A stretch of 64,000 bases of DNA from JAKVBH01 sp049800955 (lineage in GTDB: Bacteria > Pseudomonadota > Alphaproteobacteria > Rhodobacterales > Rhodobacteraceae): positions 324,625 to 388,624 of the forward strand of contig NZ_JBNAGA010000003.1 in the NCBI RefSeq assembly GCF_049800955.1. Reading direction: 5' to 3'. The notes under the pieces are model-generated. The model was not told the DNA's origin, made no database searches, and worked only from the letters and a program-made list of their open reading frames with translations. The first letter of the stretch is position 1. Each line of letters begins with the position of its first letter. This document shows, in pieces, positions 1 through 8,542 of the stretch. Position numbers and translations under genes: made by a program.

Positions 1-2
1 TT

Positions 3-938
3 GAGGATGTGATGGAAATGGTGCGGATCGCAGGCGGGCTGTCGCATGAAGAGTTCGAAGCAAGCCCGCGCATGTATACGAATATCAATTCAACCTCGCC
101 GCTCAAGCATGACCAGCCGATGATGGATGGCTGGATGCGTCTGGCGCGGCGTGGTCAGGGGCTCGTTGTGACGCCATTTACTCTGGCCGGTGCCATGGCG
201 CCGGTCACGATGGCGGGCGCAGTTGCGCAATCCCTGGCCGAGGGGCTCTGCGCCATTGCACTTGCGCAATACATCAATCCCGGCGCGCCCTGTGTGATCG
301 GGACATTCACCTCGAATGTTGACATGAAGAGCGGTGCGCCTGCCTTCGGCACTCCTGAGTATATGCGCGCGACCCAGATGACAGGACAGATGGCGCGGTT
401 TTATGGCTTGCCCATGCGCGCGTCAGGTGTCTGTGCCGCAAACGTTCCGGATGGTCAGGCAATGTGGGAGACCTCGAACTCACTTTGGTCTGCGGTGCAG
501 GGCGGTGCCAACATGGTCTACCATGCGGCGGGATGGCTGGAAGGCGGGCTGATCGCCAGCCCTGAAAAATTCGTCATGGATTGTGAAATTCTCCAGCATA
601 TCCAAAGATATATGGCGCCTGAATTGACGTCGACCGCCCCAGATGATCTGGCCTTGGGCGCGATTGAGGAAGTGGGTCAGAGCGGTCATTTCTTTGGCAT
701 CCAGCATACGCAGGATCGGTATGAGACGGCGTTTTATCAACCTTTCCTGAGTGACTGGAAAAACTACGAAGCCTGGGAGGCGGCAGGCGGCATCTGGACG
801 GCCGAGCGCGCGCATCGAACCTTCAAGGAGATCCTTGCCAGTTTCGAGCCGCCGCCCATGGATGAAGGCATTCGCGAGGAATTGGAGGCCTTTGTGGCCC
901 GTCGCAAGAAGGAAGGCGGCGCTCCTACCGATTACTGA
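3..938 (+). CDS. Trimethylamine methyltransferase (MttB) family protein, 5'-truncated
   Basis: This is the C-terminal part (about 310 residues) of a corrinoid-dependent methyltransferase of the MttB superfamily; full-length members have about 480-520 residues, so the start lies before the window and the frame is open at the left edge. Family members move a methyl group from trimethylamine, glycine betaine or related quaternary amines to a corrinoid protein. Visible blocks include NINSTSPLKHD, the GAMAPVT region and the GGANMVYHAAGWLEGG segment near the active-site end of the barrel. No in-frame amber codon is present, so it is a non-pyrrolysine homologue, common in roseobacters and of uncertain substrate (glycine betaine or proline betaine are as likely as trimethylamine). 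No corrinoid protein gene is seen downstream. Confidence 0.88.
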   Translation, partial: EDVMEMVRIAGGLSHEEFEASPRMYTNINSTSPLKHDQPMMDGWMRLARRGQGLVVTPFTLAGAMAPVTMAGAVAQSLAEGLCAIALAQYINPGAPCVIGTFTSNVDMKSGAPAFGTPEYMRATQMTGQMARFYGLPMRASGVCAANVPDGQAMWETSNSLWSAVQGGANMVYHAAGWLEGGLIASPEKFVMDCEILQHIQRYMAPELTSTAPDDLALGAIEEVGQSGHFFGIQHTQDRYETAFYQPFLSDWKNYEAWEAAGGIWTAERAHRTFKEILASFEPPPMDEGIREELEAFVARRKKEGGAPTDY

Positions 939-1024
939 GCGGGAAATCTCGCTCGAATTTGAGCTGTTAGGTTCGTGTTAAACGATTGCCCTGCAAATTG
1001 GCTCCCAGCGAAATGGGGCAAGGT

Positions 1025-1609
1025 ATGCATGGGTTAATCAACAGGGCAATTCAGTCCTTCTACAGGGATACCTACGGGCGGCAGGCATGGTCAGATATCG
1101 TGCGAGCGCTCGAATTGCCGTTTTCTGAATTCGAGCCGATGCTGCATTACGACGCGTCGCTGACCTATGCGATGCTTGATGAGATGAGCCGCGCGTTGGA
1201 CAAACCATGTGAAGTGGTTCTGGAAGACCTAGGGACTTACCTTGTTTCGCACCCCAATCTGGAATCATTGCGACGTCTTCTGCGCTTCGGCGGCGTCAGC
1301 TTCGTGGATTTTTTGCATTCTCTGGACGATCTTCCGGGGCGCGCGCGCTTGGCCGTTGAGGATCTCGAATTGCCCGATCTGGAGTTGCGCGAACACGGCG
1401 GGCGCAACTTCTCACTTACGTGCCACAGCCACGGAAACGGCTTTGGCTATGTCCTTGTGGGGATTTTGCGCGCTTTGGCTGATGACTACGGAGCGTTGAT
1501 CTTTCTCGAACATCGCGGGGGCAGCGAGACCGAAGCCATTGATATCACAGTCTTTGAGACGGAGTTTGCGGAAGGCCGGGAGTTTGATTTGGGGGCGGAA
1601 GCGGGATGA
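1025..1609 (+). CDS. H-NOX heme-nitric-oxide-binding sensor protein
   Basis: A 194-residue H-NOX (HNOB) protein, normally a cytoplasmic ferrous-heme sensor of nitric oxide. I start it at the ATG giving MHGLINRAIQ, because family members begin with M-x-G at this point; an earlier TTG would add 13 residues. The proximal heme ligand is probably His98 in VDFLHSLDD. The normally invariant Y-x-S-x-R motif that grips the heme propionates aligns with CHSHG at residues 133-137, so Tyr and Arg are replaced by Cys and Gly while Ser is kept. The stop overlaps the start of the diguanylate cyclase gene (ATGA), which is the classical partner arrangement. Heme binding is inferred from the family and is less secure because of the changed motif. 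Confidence 0.85.
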   Translation: MHGLINRAIQSFYRDTYGRQAWSDIVRALELPFSEFEPMLHYDASLTYAMLDEMSRALDKPCEVVLEDLGTYLVSHPNLESLRRLLRFGGVSFVDFLHSLDDLPGRARLAVEDLELPDLELREHGGRNFSLTCHSHGNGFGYVLVGILRALADDYGALIFLEHRGGSETEAIDITVFETEFAEGREFDLGAEAG

Positions 1610-2607
1610 TGCATTCAAGTCTAGATGTTCTGTGCCCTATGCATGTGGAGCTCGATGCAACGGGTCATATCGTTCATGCAGGTCCAACGCTGAGAAAAAT
1701 GATCGCGGACGGAGGTGTTGGTCGGCGATTTCTGGAAGTGTTTGAGCTTCGCAGGCCGCGCAGCGTGTCCAGTATGAAAGATCTGCGCACCATGATGGGC
1801 AGCAAACTGCACCTGCGCATGCGCGATGCAGTAAGCACGGGGCTGAAAGGCGTCTGTGTGCCTGCGGTGCAGGGTGATCGGCTGATCGTAAACCTGTCCT
1901 TTGGCATTTCGGTGGTAGATGCGGTACGTCGATACAAGCTGACTTCAGCGGATTTTGCAGCCACTGATCTGGCCATTGAGATGCTTTATCTCGTGGAAGC
2001 CAAATCGGCGGCCATGGACGCCAGCCGCAAGCTCAATCAACGTTTGCAAGGGGCAATGATTGCTGCCGAAGAGCAAGCATTTACCGACACTTTGACCGGG
2101 CTCAAGAATCGGCGTGCTCTGGAACACATTCTTGGACGCTTTGTCGAATACGGCAATGATTTTACCTTGATGCAACTGGATCTGGATTTCTTCAAAGCAG
2201 TGAATGACACGATGGGTCACGCCGCCGGGGACCATGTCTTGCTGCAGGTGGCCCGCATCCTCGTTGAAGAGACACGTGAACAAGACACGGTCGCGCGGGT
2301 CGGCGGGGATGAGTTCGTTCTGGTTGTCAACGGTGCTCTGGGAGCGGAGCGGATTGCGGATATCTGTAATCGGATGATCCAAAGACTGGAAGAACCGATT
2401 CCGTTCGGCGATGAGATGTGCCGTATTTCTGGCAGCCTTGGGGTTGCCACGACCGCGCAATATGACGACGTCGACATTCCGACGATGTTCGAAGACGTCG
2501 ATATCGCGCTTTACGCGTCAAAACATGCCGGGCGTGGCTGCTTCACGATTTATGCGTCTGATCTTCGCAAGGAAGGCGTTCTCCAAGGTCTGGATGGTGC
2601 AGCCTGA
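1606..2607 (+). CDS. HNOBA-GGDEF diguanylate cyclase, partner of the H-NOX
   Basis: A 333-residue signalling enzyme expected to make cyclic di-GMP from GTP. Residues 8-110 look like an H-NOX-associated (HNOBA, PAS-like) domain: PMHVELDATGHIVHAGPTL followed by FELRRPRSVSSM matches the region that couples H-NOX to soluble guanylate cyclases. Residues 110-160 are a likely helical, coiled-coil linker, and residues 160-325 form the GGDEF domain with DTLTGLKNRR, an intact RVGGDEF (GGDEF at 233-237) and an inhibitory site REQD at 224-227, five residues before GGDEF. The enzyme should therefore be active and product-inhibited. It overlaps the H-NOX gene by four bases, so the two are co-translated and probably form a complex that links NO to c-di-GMP and biofilm behaviour. 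Confidence 0.9.
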   Translation: MMHSSLDVLCPMHVELDATGHIVHAGPTLRKMIADGGVGRRFLEVFELRRPRSVSSMKDLRTMMGSKLHLRMRDAVSTGLKGVCVPAVQGDRLIVNLSFGISVVDAVRRYKLTSADFAATDLAIEMLYLVEAKSAAMDASRKLNQRLQGAMIAAEEQAFTDTLTGLKNRRALEHILGRFVEYGNDFTLMQLDLDFFKAVNDTMGHAAGDHVLLQVARILVEETREQDTVARVGGDEFVLVVNGALGAERIADICNRMIQRLEEPIPFGDEMCRISGSLGVATTAQYDDVDIPTMFEDVDIALYASKHAGRGCFTIYASDLRKEGVLQGLDGAA

Positions 2608-2779
2608 GGCTGGTGGGCTTTCGCATTTTTTCCCAACTTGTGAGCATGGCTGTCGAGCGGCTCGTGGTAAACAGTCTGCGATGATCTCCATGCCCGACAT
2701 GTTCCGTTCAAACGCTTGCGGTGTCAGTCGCAGTCGCATGCTGAACCACGCGCGCAATCGGCAAACTTGCGGATGTGAT

Positions 2780-2813
2780 TGAAACCGGTTGCAAAAAAAT
2801 GAAACCGGTTGCA
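2780..2813. promoter_or_regulatory. Tandem LacI-family operators
   Basis: The 14-base sequence TGAAACCGGTTGCA occurs twice as a direct repeat, at 2780-2793 and 2800-2813, exactly 20 bases (two helical turns) apart. Each copy is a near-palindrome centred on AACCGGTT, the form of operators of LacI-family regulators with a central CG. A LacI-type dimer could bind each copy side by side. The likely target is the sugar transporter operon beginning at 3047. No LacI-family gene is present in the window. Confidence 0.72.
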
Positions 2814-2852
2814 ATATCATGTCCAGCATATCGATCCGGCGGGAATTAGGGG

Positions 2853-2881
2853 TTGACGTCTGCGTGCGGCAACGACCTAAT
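2853..2881 (+). promoter_or_regulatory. Possible sigma-70 promoter of the transporter operon
   Basis: TTGACG at 2853-2858 and CCTAAT at 2876-2881 are separated by 17 bases and resemble -35 and -10 boxes. A weaker alternative, TTGCAA at 2789 with CAATAT at 2812, would overlap the operators directly. Only the spacing and box similarity support this. Confidence 0.35.
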
Positions 2882-2985
2882 CCATCTTCAACGAGAGGCC
2901 GGCTGAAAGCTGGAGGGACACTATTACACCGACGTACGGACAAGGCGCATCAATCATGATGTAGAGCGCCGATGTTTGCAAAAGA

Positions 2986-3005
2986 ATTCGGTTCATAATC
3001 CGAAT
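2986..3005 (+). promoter_or_regulatory. Inverted repeat in the leader of the sugar-binding-protein gene
   Basis: ATTCGG (2986-2991) and CCGAAT (3000-3005) form a perfect 6-base inverted repeat with an 8-base spacer, about 40 bases before the start codon at 3047. It could be a further operator or a small mRNA hairpin. The ribosome binding site GGGAGG follows just before the start. Confidence 0.35.
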
Positions 3006-3046
3006 AGGCCCGAAACAGGGTCACAACAATCCTTGGGAGGAAACCA

Positions 3047-3958
3047 ATGAAAAAACTACTTATGGCCGGTGCTGCGCTTGCAGTGATGGCGTCGGCAGCC
3101 GCCGCTGAACGCTATGTTGTCATCACGCACACGCAGGGCACGGATCCGTTCTGGCCTGTCGTGGAAAAAGGTGCCCGTGACGCCGCGGCCGCCGTCGGCG
3201 CAACAATTGAATACAATTTTGACGTCTCCGGTGACATGGCTGCCATGGCCGCACTGATCGAAGCCGCCGCAGCATCCGAACCTGATGGTATCGTTGTGTC
3301 TTTGCCCGATGCGGCCGCCCTCGGCCCGGCAATCAAATCCGCCGTTGCGGACGGTATTCCGGTCATCACGATGAATTCCGGACTGGAATCGTCCGCAGAA
3401 CTCGGCGCGTTGATGCACGTTGGCCAGCCAGAGCGCCTCGCGGGTGAGAAAGCCGGTGAGCGTGCGAAAGCCGAAGGCGTGACCAACGGTCTGTGCCTCA
3501 ACCAGGAAGCATTCAACACGGCGCTTGTGGATCGTTGCTCGGGTTACTTCGACGGTCTGGGCGGTGATCTCAACATGATCGACGTGTCGAATGACCCTGC
3601 ACAAATCGAAACGCGGACGGCTGCGGCTCTGGAAGCCGACGAATCCATCGATGGCGTTCTCGCCGTCGGCCCGCATGTCTGTGAAGCGGCCAACAAGGCG
3701 ATCACGGCGGTTGGCGCAGAAGTGCATCTGGCATGTTTTGACCTGTCCCCCGGCGTGATGGACATGATCGAAGCAGGCGACGCTGCCTTCACGATCGATC
3801 AGCAGCAGCGTCTGCAAGGCTACATGCCGATCATCGTTCTGCACCTGTACAACAACCATGCGGGCCTACTGCCTGGCGCAAACATTCCCTCGGGCCCCGG
3901 CTTCGTGGATGCGTCCAACGCAGCATCGGTCAAAGAGCTCGCGGGCGTCGACAGATAA
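3047..3958 (+). CDS. Periplasmic sugar (inositol-type) ABC transporter binding protein
   Basis: A 303-residue periplasmic binding protein of the ribose/galactose type (cluster B, type I fold). A clear signal peptide (MKKLL then a run of Ala/Met residues) ends near AAAA|ERYVV. The mature protein shows features of this fold: ITHTQGTDPFWPVVEKGA at the start of lobe 1, DGIVVSLPD, and GIPVITMNSG at the hinge. Strong ribosome binding site GGGAGGAAACC. It is the first gene of a binding protein-permease-ATPase unit followed by iolD, so myo-inositol or a related cyclitol is the best guess; ribose or fructose cannot be excluded from the sequence. Tandem LacI-type operators lie about 235 bases upstream. 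Confidence 0.85.
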   Translation: MKKLLMAGAALAVMASAAAAERYVVITHTQGTDPFWPVVEKGARDAAAAVGATIEYNFDVSGDMAAMAALIEAAAASEPDGIVVSLPDAAALGPAIKSAVADGIPVITMNSGLESSAELGALMHVGQPERLAGEKAGERAKAEGVTNGLCLNQEAFNTALVDRCSGYFDGLGGDLNMIDVSNDPAQIETRTAAALEADESIDGVLAVGPHVCEAANKAITAVGAEVHLACFDLSPGVMDMIEAGDAAFTIDQQQRLQGYMPIIVLHLYNNHAGLLPGANIPSGPGFVDASNAASVKELAGVDR

Positions 3959-3988
3959 GTCGCCTCGGATGACATGACATCCACGAGA

Positions 3989-4013
3989 CAGGCGGGGCCT
4001 CGCTCCGCCTGTT
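3989..4013 (+). terminator. Intercistronic hairpin after the binding-protein gene
   Basis: A 10-bp GC-rich stem (CAGGCGGGGC paired with GCTCCGCCTG, one G:U) with a three-base loop, followed by only TTT. It sits 30 bases after the binding-protein stop and before the permease gene. Such hairpins commonly stabilise the abundant binding-protein message and partly stop transcription, giving less permease and ATPase. Confidence 0.6.
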
Positions 4014-4051
4014 TCACACCCGGCTGATGATTTGCAGAACACCAAGAGGGC

Positions 4052-5221
4052 ATGATGGCGCAACGCAGCGAATCCGATAGATTGGCAGATGAAACCTGGC
4101 TTCAGCGTACGATCAGGAAACCTGAAATAGGGGCCTTTGTCGTGATGATCGTGATCATCGTGGCACTGACGGCAGCGTCAAACGGGAAAGCGTTCAACGC
4201 GCTTGGGTTGAAAAACAATATCCAGATTATTTCTCAGTACGGCATCATCGCAATCGGTGCGGCGATGTTGATGATCGCGGGCGAATTCGATCTCTCCATT
4301 GGATCGATGATCGGGTTTGCCGGCATGTCTATGGCGCTCATGCTGAAATGGGGTTTGCCCTTCGGGCTTGGGGAAGCCACGCCCTTGATGGCTTTCGCGC
4401 TCACGCTTGCGATGACCTTGGCCATAGGATGGGCCATAGGCACCATCGTCGTCCGATCCGGATTGTCGAGCTTCATCGTAACCTTGGGCTTTTTGTTTTT
4501 CCTGCGTGGCGTCACGGAAGTGGCCTTCCGCCTGATCAACAAATCCACTCAGGTCTCCGGCCTGCCGGATTTCAAAGAGGAAAGCTGGGTCGCCTGGTCC
4601 TTCGGGGGGGAGGTGTTCGGCTGGTTCTATGACGCGTGGTTCTGGCTTGGGCAAAGGTTTGTCGACATGGGGTTTGAGCGCACGGATCAATGGTTCCTGC
4701 TCGGCGGCAACCTCAACCGGCGCGGAACGCAATGGGTTGAAGGTTTCGATGCGCGCTTCTTCTGGTTCATCCTGATCGCCGTTGTCGCGAGCTTTGTGCT
4801 GTCACGCACCAAGCTGGGCAACTGGATCTTTGCGACGGGTGACAACAAGGAAAGCGCACGGGCCAACGGCGTACCTGTGAACAAGGTCAAGGTAGGGCTC
4901 TTCATGTTCACCGCGTTTTGCGCGACGATCTTCGCCGCTTGCCAGGTGTTTGAAAACAACACGGCCGATGCCGCGAAGGGCAACCTGATGGAGCTCTTCG
5001 CCATCGCCATTGCCGTTGTTGGCGGGACGCTCATGACAGGCGGGTTTGGCTCGATCCTCGGCGTTGTCTTCGGCGCCATCACCGTGGGCCTGGTGTCCAA
5101 TGCTGTATTCTTCATTCCGGCGATCGACGGCGCGTGGTTCCGCGTGTTTCTGGGCGCGATCCTCTTGGCGGCGGTCTTTGCCAATGAACGCATCCGCAAG
5201 CGCATCACTGGGGGGATATGA
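4052..5221 (+). CDS. Sugar ABC transporter permease
   Basis: A 389-residue inner-membrane permease of the RbsC/FrcC family. The cytoplasmic start (about 25 residues) is followed by multiple hydrophobic segments; the family motif region around GAAMLMIAGEFDLSIGSM marks the conserved half, and the typical ATGDNKESARANG coupling loop is present. Between these lies an unusual hydrophilic, aromatic-rich insertion of about 60 residues (roughly 170-230, with several Trp and Phe), probably periplasmic. The stop overlaps the ATPase start by four bases. It would form the membrane channel of the transporter made with the genes on either side. Start at 4052 or 4055; AAGAGGG is the ribosome binding site. 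Confidence 0.87.
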   Translation: MMAQRSESDRLADETWLQRTIRKPEIGAFVVMIVIIVALTAASNGKAFNALGLKNNIQIISQYGIIAIGAAMLMIAGEFDLSIGSMIGFAGMSMALMLKWGLPFGLGEATPLMAFALTLAMTLAIGWAIGTIVVRSGLSSFIVTLGFLFFLRGVTEVAFRLINKSTQVSGLPDFKEESWVAWSFGGEVFGWFYDAWFWLGQRFVDMGFERTDQWFLLGGNLNRRGTQWVEGFDARFFWFILIAVVASFVLSRTKLGNWIFATGDNKESARANGVPVNKVKVGLFMFTAFCATIFAACQVFENNTADAAKGNLMELFAIAIAVVGGTLMTGGFGSILGVVFGAITVGLVSNAVFFIPAIDGAWFRVFLGAILLAAVFANERIRKRITGGI

Positions 5222-5997
5222 TCATGGCGGCTCAACCTTATATGCGCGTCGAAAATCTCGTGAAGCGGTTTGGTCCTTTCACGGCTTTGGGAGGTGTGAC
5301 GCTTGAGGTGTATCCCGGTGAAGTGCACGCGCTTCTGGGCGACAATGGCGCGGGTAAATCCACGCTGATCAAGACGCTGGCCGGTGTGCATGAGCCCACC
5401 GAGGGGCAGATCTTCATCGAAGGCCAGCCCGTCAATTTCCGAAGCCCGCGCGACGCGTCCAACGCCGGGATCGGGACCGTGTATCAAGATCTCGCGGTCA
5501 ATCCGTTGATGTCTGTGACGCGCAACTTCTTCATGGGGCGCGAGCTCACCACCGCCTGGGGCGCCTTGCGCATGTCGGAGATGGATCGCATCACCCATGA
5601 TGAAATGCTCAAGATCGGGATTGATATTTCCGATCCGACGCAGGCCGTGGGCACGATGTCTGGTGGTCAGCGGCAGACGCTGGCCATCGCCCGTGCGATC
5701 TACTTTGGTGCGAAGGTTTTGATCCTTGATGAGCCTACGTCCGCACTGGGCCAAAAGCAGCAGATGGAAGTGCTCAAGACAATCAAACGGGTGAATAACC
5801 GGGGCGATATCGCGATCATTTTCATCACCCACAACGAGATTCACTCCCGCCTTGTGGGCGACAGGTTTACCTTTCTGGCGCTTGGCAAGGTCATCGGCGC
5901 GGGCAAATCCGAGGATATCAGCGATGTGGAAATGCGCCGCCTGATGTCCGGCGGTGTCGAGATGGGCGATCTCAAACAGGAACTGGCGGCGATCTGA
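5218..5997 (+). CDS. Sugar ABC transporter ATP-binding protein, single-domain
   Basis: A 259-residue ABC ATPase with Walker A GDNGAGKST, Q-loop YQDLAVNP, signature MSGGQRQ, Walker B VLILDEPTSAL and H-loop FITHNE, all intact. It has one nucleotide-binding domain, as in FrcA-type carbohydrate transporters, unlike the double-domain RbsA type encoded elsewhere in this window. It overlaps the permease gene (ATGA), so the two are translationally coupled. Energises the import of the sugar bound by the protein encoded at 3047. Confidence 0.9.
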   Translation: MIMAAQPYMRVENLVKRFGPFTALGGVTLEVYPGEVHALLGDNGAGKSTLIKTLAGVHEPTEGQIFIEGQPVNFRSPRDASNAGIGTVYQDLAVNPLMSVTRNFFMGRELTTAWGALRMSEMDRITHDEMLKIGIDISDPTQAVGTMSGGQRQTLAIARAIYFGAKVLILDEPTSALGQKQQMEVLKTIKRVNNRGDIAIIFITHNEIHSRLVGDRFTFLALGKVIGAGKSEDISDVEMRRLMSGGVEMGDLKQELAAI

Positions 5998-6157
5998 TGG
6001 GCCCATCGGCGCATATCTCATGGCGTGCAGGGGACCGGTCGGATCCCTGCACAACCTGCATCGATGCATCAGGTCCGGCGCCGGCATCCTGATCTCATCC
6101 ACCGCGACGCCTCTGAACGAGGGCCGGTGCGCGGCTCTTTATTGACGAGGCTTTGAC

Positions 6158-7990
6158 ATGACAAAAACGATCCGACTGACAGCGGCGCAAGCAATGATGC
6201 GCTGGCTCTGCGCCCAAAAGACACCCACAGGTGAGACCTTTATTGCCGGATGCTGGGGCATCTTTGGCCATGGCAACGTCGCAGGATTGGGCGAGGCGCT
6301 GCACTCCGTGCGTGAGACACTGCCCACCTACCGCGGCCACAATGAACAGACGATGGCGCATACCGCGATTGCCTATGCCAAGCAGATGCGACGGGACCGG
6401 GCCATGATGGTCACGACGTCAATCGGCCCGGGCGCCACAAATGTCGTCACTGCGGCAGCGTTAGCCCATTGCAATCGCCTGCCGGTCTTGATTGTGCCGG
6501 GGGATGTCTTTGCTTCCCGCGCGCCAGATCCGGTTTTGCAACAGCCCGAGGTCTTTCAGGATGGCACCGTCAGCGCGAATGACTGCTTCCGCCCTGTGAG
6601 CCGCTATTACGACCGGATCTCGCGGCCCGAACATGTTTTGACGGCGCTGCCCCGCGCCATGCGTGTTTTGACCGATCCCGCTGAATGCGGCCCCGTCACA
6701 TTGGCCTTTTGTCAGGACACGCAAGCGGAGGCTTTTGACTATCCCGAGAGTTTCTTTGAGGAACGTGTCTGGCGGACCCGCGCGCCGCAGCCTGATCCCA
6801 TGGAGGTCTCCACGGTCGCAGACCTTTTGGCAAGTGCCGCGTCGCCGGTCATCGTCGCAGGCGGGGGGGTGCTCTATGGCCGTGCGGAAACGGCGCTCCA
6901 GACGTTCTGCGAGGCGCATAACATCCCGATCGTTGAGACACAGGCGGGCAAATCCTCTCTGCCGTGGGATCATCCCCTCAACCTCGGTCCAGTGGGCGTC
7001 ACAGGGGGCGAGGCCGCCAATGATGCGTGCGCGCGCGCGGATGTGGTCATCGGTGTCGGGACGCGGTTTCAGGATTTCACGACCGGCTCCTGGTCGATCT
7101 TTCGCAACCCCGAGCGCCGTCTCGTCAGCCTGAATGTGCAGCCCTACGATGCGATGAAACATGGGGCGGAACCGATCTGTGCGGATGCCACAGCGGGTCT
7201 GACGGCCTTGTCTGAGGCCTTGGGCGATCTGAAATTCGAAGCACCATCTGCGGTCGCCAAGAGCGCTTGGTTTGCCAAGGTTGATCCATTGACCGCGCCG
7301 CCTGAGACGGGCAATGCCCTGCCCACGGACATGCAGGTCGTGGGCGCTGTCCAGCGGGCGCAAACAGAGCAAACCGTGGTCATGGGCGCAGCGGGTACGA
7401 TGCCAGGCGAGCTCCACAAACTCTGGAAAGCGCAAGGGCCGGGCGGGTATCACATGGAGTACGGGTTCTCCTGCATGGGATATGAGATCGCGGGGGCGCT
7501 TGGCATCAAGATGGCTGAGCCGGAGCGCGATGTGATTGCGATGGTCGGTGACGGCTCCTACATGATGGCCAATTCCGAAATGGCGACCGCCGCCATGATG
7601 GGCGCGGGATTTACCGTCGTTGTGACGGACAATCGTGGTTTTGGCTGTATCAACCGGCTGCAAATGGGCACCGGCGGGGCGGAGTTCAACAACCTCCTCG
7701 ATACCGCCCACCATGTGAACCCTTCACAGATCGACTTCGCGGCGCATGCGGCGTCCATGGGCGCGACGGCCGTCAAGGTCGCGTCGATTGCGGAGCTTGA
7801 AGAGCATCTGGCCAAGGCCAAAGGCGCGGACCGGCCCTATGTCATCGTGATCGATACCGATCCTTACCCCTCGACCGAACATGGCGGGGCCTGGTGGGAT
7901 GTGGGCGTGCCGGAAGTGTCACAGCGCGACAGCGTGCGCGCGGCGCGTGAGGCATGGGATCAGGGTCGCAAGGATCAAAAGCTCACATGA
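6158..7990 (+). CDS. iolD: 3D-(3,5/4)-trihydroxycyclohexane-1,2-dione acylhydrolase (IolD)
   Basis: A 610-residue thiamine-diphosphate-dependent enzyme that opens the ring of the diketo-inositol intermediate in myo-inositol catabolism. The N-terminal TPP-binding region shows the catalytic Glu in YRGHNEQTMAH, and GPGATNVVTA follows. The C-terminal TPP/Mg site is MVGDGSYMMANSEM leading to VVVTDNRGFG. Length and block order fit IolD rather than acetolactate synthase. It lies 160 bases after the transporter ATPase, so probably in the same unit, and this is the main reason to assign inositol to the transporter. The other inositol genes (iolG, iolE, iolB, iolC) are not in this window. A GAGG motif precedes the start. 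Confidence 0.9.
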   Translation: MTKTIRLTAAQAMMRWLCAQKTPTGETFIAGCWGIFGHGNVAGLGEALHSVRETLPTYRGHNEQTMAHTAIAYAKQMRRDRAMMVTTSIGPGATNVVTAAALAHCNRLPVLIVPGDVFASRAPDPVLQQPEVFQDGTVSANDCFRPVSRYYDRISRPEHVLTALPRAMRVLTDPAECGPVTLAFCQDTQAEAFDYPESFFEERVWRTRAPQPDPMEVSTVADLLASAASPVIVAGGGVLYGRAETALQTFCEAHNIPIVETQAGKSSLPWDHPLNLGPVGVTGGEAANDACARADVVIGVGTRFQDFTTGSWSIFRNPERRLVSLNVQPYDAMKHGAEPICADATAGLTALSEALGDLKFEAPSAVAKSAWFAKVDPLTAPPETGNALPTDMQVVGAVQRAQTEQTVVMGAAGTMPGELHKLWKAQGPGGYHMEYGFSCMGYEIAGALGIKMAEPERDVIAMVGDGSYMMANSEMATAAMMGAGFTVVVTDNRGFGCINRLQMGTGGAEFNNLLDTAHHVNPSQIDFAAHAASMGATAVKVASIAELEEHLAKAKGADRPYVIVIDTDPYPSTEHGGAWWDVGVPEVSQRDSVRAAREAWDQGRKDQKLT

Positions 7991-8193
7991 AGAAGCTCTT
8001 TGACGTGCAACTGCCATTTTTTGTGCCGCTGTGGCGGCGCATTGCTCTGGTGGTTGCGTGTCTGGTGTGGGCAGGGCTCGAATATGCCTGGGGCAACCCG
8101 GGCTGGGCCCTGCTGTTTCTCGGGATAGGGACGTGGTGCGCGCACCAGTTTTTCATCGCCTTCGATCCGCCCGATCCGGGGGAAGGCACTTAG
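7987..8193 (+). CDS. Small membrane protein (DUF3329-like)
   Basis: A 68-residue protein starting at the ATG that overlaps the iolD stop (ATGA). The start MKKLFDVQLPFFVPLWRR is followed by two hydrophobic segments (about 19-33 and 39-55), and an acidic, proline-rich tail. It resembles short DUF3329-type proteins of Rhodobacterales with a PFF-PLWRR block, but I recognise it only tentatively. The overlap suggests translation coupled to iolD, yet a role in inositol metabolism is not indicated by the sequence. Confidence 0.65.
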   Translation: MKKLFDVQLPFFVPLWRRIALVVACLVWAGLEYAWGNPGWALLFLGIGTWCAHQFFIAFDPPDPGEGT

Positions 8194-8394
8194 ACGATGG
8201 TCGTGAGCAGGGCGCTCGTCAGGTCTGGAGGCAGTCGCTAGCGAACAGAGCATGTGCGCGCGCATCATGCTCTTAGATTCGTTTTTGGCTAAAGCCCTTC
8301 GCGAAAAACCTGAATCACGAAAACACTGCCAAGCAACTGCTGTCTCGTGATGCTCGATGTAATGGTTTTCGTCGAAGTGCTTTAATGGGAATTT

Positions 8395-8470
<76 letters not shown>

Positions 8471-8542
8471 ATCTTTTGTGCGTTGCGGGATACGCAAAGC
8501 AGGTGGCGGACGCAAGAGAAAAACTGCGTCCGCGACCGAATT

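Larger units (their letters stand above)
2608..3046. other. Long intergenic region with regulatory sites before the sugar transporter
   Basis: No convincing gene is present in these 439 bases. The first 160 bases hold no recognised element. After that come two tandem LacI-type operators, a possible promoter and an inverted repeat, listed separately, leading to the binding-protein gene at 3047. The cyclase gene upstream lacks an obvious terminator. Confidence 0.6.
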
